From contig CANTUV010000024.1 of assembly GCA_947685225.1 (NCBI GenBank), positions 16,448,001 to 16,512,000 on the forward strand: a stretch of DNA of 64,000 bases. The letters run 5' to 3'. The position numbers and the translations under genes are program-made. Below the pieces are notes generated by a model. That model was not told the DNA's origin, did not search any database, and saw only the letters and a list, made by a program, of their open reading frames with translations. Source of the stretch: Garcia nutans. Lineage: Eukaryota > Streptophyta > Magnoliopsida > Malpighiales > Euphorbiaceae. Position 1 is the first letter of the stretch. Every line of letters starts with the position of its first letter. This document shows positions 58,503 through 64,000 of the stretch, one piece after another.

Positions 58503-59924
58503 GGACATTTGCCCTGAACATCCAACTAATACGACGTTAAAGAAGTGCTGGGTGGGAGACAACCCACCATTTTATTCATTCTTTAATTTTTATGTCTTTA
58601 ATTCCTGTATTTTTGGTTTGTAAAAAAAATGTTTCATCTAAACTCTCTCTTAGTTTATGCATGCTCACATTAAGGACAATGTGAATCTTTAAGTGTGGGG
58701 TGCATTTTGTGAGTTTACTTTTACTTGTTTTAGTTTTAGTTTAGTTAATGTTTTTCTTGTTTTTCTTTGAATAAATGAATTTTGAAAAGTTCAATTGTTA
58801 TAAATATTGTTGATAGATGGCTTTTGAATTTTTGAAGCATGAATTTGAGAATTGAGTAGAATTGATACTTATTGTTAATTTTGTTCATTTTTCCTTGCAT
58901 TGCCTTTAACCTAGTGAGAAATCGAGCCATCAACTTATTATTCTTGCTGTGGGTGAACATCTTTGATTGATGACTTGCTAGAACTTGCTTTGACATGCAT
59001 TTTAAGATTACATAAAAATTTCAATTTAGCATCAAGATGATTAAGGCAATTAGGTGAACCCACTTTGGCTTAAAAAGACCAACCCTATTTTTTACCTTAG
59101 TTAGCCAATTTTGAGCCTATTCAGTTTATCCTTTTCCTTCTTTTTCACAACACTACTAACTTTTGAATTATGCTATTTTGTCTCTCACCCTTTCATTAGG
59201 TCAAAAGCACTTTAAGAGCGCTTATGACCGAGTGTTGTGTTGAATTAAGTGTGAACTTAAATTTAGTAGGTTTAAGATTGCAAAGCAAAATAAAAAAAAA
59301 GAAATATAAAAACATCAAATAAAAAGAAGAAAAATATTAAGAAAAATTATTGTTCTTATTGAAAGGGTTGGAATATGTTTGGAATAATCATTGCAAAGAT
59401 GTAATGAGTGAGTTCCCTTGAAAAGTCATTTAATGTTAAGGGTAGATAAGTGGAAGGTATTTTGGGATCGTTGGGTTATACATATGATCGGTTAATTCAT
59501 TCTTGAAGTGCTCTTGAACTTAATGATTAAGCTCACATTTCCTAAATGTCATGCCTCTACCTTAACCCCATTACAACCTAATAAAAGTCCTTTTGATTGA
59601 TGCTTGATTGTAATTAAGTGGTGGAGATTTGATAGATAAGAAAGCCTATAGCAATAATATTTCATTGATTGTTATGAGTGTAAACACCACCTTGATCAAA
59701 CACTTTCTAAGAGTTGGTGAGGGAGTGACAATATAGGTTATGCATGGAAAGCCACATAATTGCATTAGTATCGATTTTGTTCGATTTGATATTGATTGCG
59801 GATTTAGGGATAGGGAAATCTTGATGCATTTTTATAACTCTTGAACTTGACAAATTTTTCATGTTTAGTTTGTTTTGAGTTTAGCCTTGCTTAGGGACAA
59901 GCAAGGAATTAAGTGTGGGGTATT
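58503..59924 (+). mobile_element. Athila-like element, 3' untranslated region
   Basis: Noncoding stretch between integrase and LTR, as long spacers here are normal for Athila. Contains GGGTGGGAGACAACCCACC near 58550, a hairpin that in these elements follows pol, two AAGTGTGGGG motifs (58690 and 59910), and an A-rich segment at 59285-59345. No open frame of note. Confidence 0.7.
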
Positions 59925-60059
59925 TGATGAGATCATTTTATACCTATTTTTAGCATGAATTTCTGTGTTTTTAGTTAATGTTTCATTTGATTTTTGTTTA
60001 AAGTTTGTTTTAGGTTAAAGTGCAAAAACTCCCTTGGATGGTCAAAACAACAAAGAAAG

Positions 60060-60560
60060 AGCATGAATCGAGCAAGACATGGCTAAGCCAAAGCAAGCAT
60101 GGCCGTGTCACTCAAAAGAAGTGCAAGACAGTAGCTGACACGGGTAGGAGACACGACCTAAGGAGCAAACCCAAAGAAACCAAAGAAAGAAAGGAAAATT
60201 TGGCAGAAGCTGACACTGGCATGTGATACGCCCAAGCTAGTGGCCATGTCACATGACAAGGCCACAAGCTTGGCCGTGTCCCATCCTAAGCCAAAGAAAA
60301 AGCAAAGAGTGAAAGAAAAGAAGCAGGAGCTGACACCATCACATGACACGGCCAAAAGCTTGGCCGTGTCACCCTTGGAAACAAAGAAAACAAATTGACA
60401 AAGATAGAAGCAGAAGGTGACACACTCACATGACACAGCCAAGCCACTGGCCGTGTCACATGACAAGGCTAGGAGCTTGGCCGTGCCACCTAGAAGAAAA
60501 GAAGGAAAGAAATGGCAGAAGGAGACACGGCCAGCAAGCTTGGCCGTGCACCTAGGGCAA
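60060..60560 (+). repeat. Palindromic CACGGCC...GCTTGGCCGTG repeats in Athila-like LTR
   Basis: Six or more units such as GACACGGCCAAAAGCTTGGC followed by CGTGTCA, a near-perfect inverted repeat around AAGCTT, with A-rich spacers of 40-60 bp. Same motif class as in the Tekay-like LTRs. Confidence 0.85.
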
Positions 60561-60588
60561 CCTTGAATAATTAAATTCTTTTGCAGAC

Positions 60589-61078
60589 AAGTGGGGAACA
60601 AAGACTAGCTTTTGCCAAAAGTAATATTAAACAAAAGAAAAGCTTGCCTAATTTGAGGAAAGAAAGATTAAACAAAGAGAATGTGGGAGAAAAGGGAGAG
60701 TGGTGTGAGTTGGAAGATATGGGTTGTGAGATGGAAGGTATGAGCTGTGAGCTTTGAAGGGAGTTAAAAGGAGAAGAAAATGAAGAGGAGAGGGGACGTG
60801 GAACAAGGGAGAAGGAGCCAACTACTGGAGCAAAGTGGGGAACAAAGACTAGCTTTTGCCAAAAGTAATATTAAACAAAAGAAAAGCTTGCCTAATTTGA
60901 GGAAAGAAAGATTAAACAAAGAGAATGTGGGAGAAAAGGGAGAGTGGTGTGAGTTGGAAGATATGGGTTGTGAGATGGAAGGTATGAGCTGTGAGCTTTG
61001 AAGGGAGTTAAAAGGAGAAGAAAATGAAGAGGAGAGGGGACGTGGAACAAGGGAGAAGGAGCCAACTACTGGAGCAAA
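60589..61078 (+). repeat. Tandem duplication, 2 x about 244 bp
   Basis: 60589-60832 and 60833-61078 are almost identical over the entire unit, starting AAGTGGGGAACAAAGACTAG. No difference noticed by eye, so it is a very recent duplication inside the LTR. Confidence 0.95.
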
Positions 61079-61910
61079 GAGGAGAGTCTTGAGCTGAGTT
61101 TGAAGAAGAAGATACATCCTATACAAGATTTAAACCAAGAATCAAGGATTCAAGTGAAGAAATACAAATTATTCGCCATGGATTGTTTGGTATCTTTTAC
61201 TCATTTCTCTTGTTCTATTTTTCTAGTTTTGAATATGAACTAATTCATTCTCTATCTAGATATTGATGAACCCTAGCTTATTTGTATGGATTGAATAATT
61301 ATATTTAGTTGAATCATTTGATTGAGTAGTTTTATTCTTATGATGCTTAATGATTTATTTTCAATTAATAATAGCATGCTTATTGATTGGTTGCAATTTT
61401 CATATTATTGACTTGAGAAAGCTTGATATGAATTGAATACTCATAAGGGTTGAGGATTGATTGGAGTGCAAGAGATAGACTTACAAGATCCTTTGGTTTA
61501 TAGTTCCTTGTTCTTAATGCAAGATCTATTTAATTGTGTTTGAGAAGAGATTAATTCACTCGAGAGAGGTTTTAGTCTAATTTAGAGGAATGCCAACTCA
61601 ACTCTATTAAATGATTTAACTGAATTGATGTTCATAAATATCATTGAGGCTAGGGGGATTCAATATCTGGATAGTATTATTATCATCAATCCTTTTTGCA
61701 CAACATTTAATTTCCCTTTACTTTCAGTTATTAAATTAGTTGTTTTTAATTACAAAACATCACAAAACTATTGATTTGCTAAACAACGGTTAAGATATGC
61801 ACTAGTACTTGACCTTGTCCTCAGTGGAACGATAACTCACTCACTACTTTATTACTTGGGCGACTCATGCACTTGCAGTATTGCTATAGCATTAGGCTCG
61901 TGCGCACCAG

Positions 61911-62769
61911 GTGTCCATCCAAGGATGAAAATATGCCCTTACATTGTCTGAAATCCAAAATATAAACAAATAAAATAGGACACTCATCGATTGATAGAAA
62001 TATGTCATTTACATTGTTAAAAATCAAAAATAATAAATAAACAAGAATAATTGAATGTAAACAAATCACATGATCCAATGTAAACAATAAATAATTATAA
62101 CTCATGATAAAAAACAATACAAATAAAGTTCCATTCAGATTAGGACAAGATTGCAAAATTGGAGTTATTATCCTTAATTTAGGGTTCAATTGTGAAATTA
62201 TGATTTTACATGTAAACTAGGGTTTAAGTATGCAAATTAGGGTTTTAAATATTCAAATTAGGGTTTCATGTGGAATTATAGTTTTAAGTATTTGAATTAG
62301 GGTTTTAATGTCAAATTAGGATTTTGATTAAAAATAGAATTTGGTCGTACTACTTAAGGTTTAAAATCATATAGCTAATACTCAACTAAGCCCATACTAC
62401 TCACTGTGTAAGAGATGCAATATTGCTTATTAATTTAACTATGCGATGAAGTAATCAATGAAGGTAAATAATTGAATTGGATTGATTAAAGAAAATTAAA
62501 CCTATGTTTGTCAGCTCTACCAATTTGATATGTTGAAACAAGCCCGATGTTGCCACTCCCTACATAAATTTGTTTTTTGGTTAGAGGTTCGATGATCCAT
62601 AGATCAACCTTTGGCTATCGTCTTCCTTTTTTTTCTTTGCTTTTGTCTCTCTATTCTTAATGGCTCAATGTTTTATTATCAAAAATTAATTTTTGACTGC
62701 TTAATTGTTGAGCCCCTTCCTTTGCTTTGGCTCATGTCTATATTTATAATCAAGTTTAGGGAAACCTAC
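61911..62769 (-). mobile_element. Tat-like LTR fragment T6 (minus strand)
   Basis: Middle part of the LTR: two hairpin modules (GTCCATCCAAGGATG near 61912; module 2 near 61980), telo-box repeats reading TTAGGGTTT at 62210-62300, and an upstream part ending near TATTTATAATC (62749). Both ends truncated, on the left by the Athila LTR and on the right by T7. Confidence 0.75.
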
Positions 62770-63197
62770 TGTGAGCGGGGATTTTTGCCCCCACTCCCGG
62801 TGGAATGATTCTTGCGACTTCGACACTGTTTAGGCTCAGGGCCTTAGAGAACACGGGCCTAAGCCTAGAGAAAATGGAGTCGTCACCCGGATGGGTCGGG
62901 AAAAAGAAAGGGGTGGATGACTCAATTTCTAAGAAATCCCCAACCCCCTAATGGGATCAGAAAGTTGGGTACGTGTGGTTAAGGTAAGAAATGGCCCAGC
63001 ATCCCCACAACGTCCGGTTCATTGGAACCGGACTCCTTTGCAAGTCTTAATATTATAAAATTCTTAAATATAATAATATTATCCATATTACATGCGACAA
63101 TTAAAATAAAGCATCATTATATTAAAATCAAAGTAATATCCAAACAAAATAAATAAATGGACACCCATCCGAGGATGGAAACATGTCCTTACATAGT
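62770..63197 (-). mobile_element. Tat-like LTR fragment T7 (3' 428 bp, minus strand)
   Basis: Starts TGTGAGCGGGGATTTTTGCC, reverse of the LTR end. Contains the longest form of the conserved hairpin (GTCCGGTTC/GAACCGGAC, 63009-63030) and hairpin module 3 (63159-63188). Cut at 63197 by the start of T8 in the opposite direction. Confidence 0.85.
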
Positions 63198-64000
63198 TGT
63201 AGACCCTTAATTTTTGACCCAGTCCGGTCCGTTATTTTTTATAGTCCAAAATAATTTTTGTGGTATTTTAATATTTATTTTAGTTAAAAATGGTGAAGTG
63301 AATAAAAATAAAATAATAAATAAAAAAATAAAAAAAATAAAAAAAGGCGATGAAAGCGTTGGACGAAATGGCCCGCAGCCAATTTCACTGGTGCGCCCAA
63401 CACTCGCACCTCGCCTCGCAGCTCTCGCAACGCGATGCAGTTTTCGCTAGTGAAATTTTTTCGGTGCAATTTTTTCTGAAACCAAATTCTATTTGGTTTC
63501 GGTTTCTTTTCCTTAATTAATGTTCCTTTCCATAAACAAGTTGAATTAATCATCAAAATTTTCTATAAATAAGACTAAAAAACAACACAAAGGGGGGAGG
63601 GGGATCATCAAGCTACTTAGAAAAGAGATCGGACTTTAAAACATTTTGGCTGGGAAAATGATCGAACTTTTTAGAGAAGAAGAAGAAAACAAGCAATTCA
63701 ATCCATCAAAGGCAACCATCTTGCCTTTGTCCTTGTTCATTCAAGAAGTAATTTTGGTGGAACCAACAAACGAAGGTATGAATATCTAATCCCTTTTTTT
63801 TCTTACAGTAGCTTCAATCATCCAAGTGTTTCTTTTGATTCTAAAAAACCTTAATTCGTTTCATTATTTTCCAAAAATCTTAAAATTGTTGTTTCTGTTT
63901 CTTCTAAAACCTAAGAACCCTAATCTATTTCTTCAAAATCTTAAAACCCTAATCTACTTTCCAACTTTTCAAAACGTTAACTCGTTTCATTAATTTACCG
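63198..64000 (+). mobile_element. Tat-like LTR T8, 5' part (runs off window)
   Basis: Starts TGTAGACCCTTAATTTTTGA. TATAAATA at 63564-63571, then a CTTACAGTAGCTTCAATC stretch and the first AAACCCTA-like motifs near 63915-63950. Inserted into or joined to T7. If T8 is a 5' LTR, its element lies beyond the window. Confidence 0.85.

Larger units (their letters stand above)
59925..61910 (+). mobile_element. Athila-like 3' LTR (about 2.0 kb)
   Basis: Starts TGATGAGATC after AAGTGTGGGGTATT. The right end is near 61891-61910 (TGCTATAGCA or GTGCGCACCA), following CAGTGGAACGATAACTC and GCACTTGCA sequences typical for the end of such LTRs; the exact base is uncertain. Holds palindromic ACACGGCC repeats (60060-60560) and an internal 244-bp tandem duplication. 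It ends against a Tat LTR fragment. Confidence 0.7.

Noticed and set aside
60764..61126. 120-codon minus-strand frame rich in Ser/Leu/Phe
   Set aside because: Covers the 244-bp tandem duplication of purine-rich LTR sequence; open by composition.

Overview
The window is an AT-rich stretch of repetitive plant nuclear DNA built almost entirely of LTR retrotransposons inserted into one another. The plant origin rests on the element families: Ty3/gypsy chromoviruses of the Tekay/Del type with an initiator-Met tRNA primer site, an Athila-like element, and a Tat/Ogre-like family with very long LTRs and a tandem-repeat 3' tail. Nothing in the sequence identifies a species. I found no complete host gene, no tRNA or rRNA gene, and no prokaryotic feature. 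Every coding region is a retrotransposon pseudogene, apart from one weak possible exon at 14511-14650.

Layout. 1-8453: two consecutive Tat-like 'tail + LTR' units on the + strand, with a 20-bp minisatellite in each tail. 8454-13781: a fragment of a Tekay-like LTR (E), split by a solo LTR (D, 10395-13384). 13782-14230: a foldback element with arms of about 210 bp. 14231-14790: unassigned. 14790-17806 with 39291-39516: another Tat tail and LTR (T3), split by element A. 17807-39290: Tekay-like element A, which carries a solo LTR (F, 22255-25235) in its pol and a complete younger element B (29009-38816, target duplication ATAAT) in its 3' LTR. 39517-41219 with 52775-52942: unassigned sequence and a minus-strand fragment of a Tat-type gag, interrupted by element C (41225-52769, target duplication GTGCT). 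52943-56970: minus-strand Tat LTR fragments and tail. 56970-61910: the 3' part of an Athila-like element (RNase H end, integrase, 3' UTR, LTR). 61911-64000: three further Tat LTR pieces, the last running off the window.

History. By eye the two LTRs of A differ by roughly 3-4% in a sampled stretch, those of B by about 1.5% and those of C by about 0.6%. The order fits the nesting, with B inside A. C is the youngest insertion, yet its polyprotein has more than twenty stops and several frameshifts. It was therefore probably already dead when it moved and used enzymes supplied by another element.

What stands out beyond the transposons: (i) a run of three stem-loop modules in every Tat LTR whose stems change in a compensatory way between modules and copies; (ii) a dense field of telo-box motifs (AAACCCTA) downstream of the Tat TATA box; (iii) an inverted motif of the ACACGGCC/GGCCGTGT kind in the LTRs of several different families; (iv) a hypervariable slot in Tekay-type LTRs, one filler of which also exists as a free-standing foldback. 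All percentages and alignments were made by eye and need computation.
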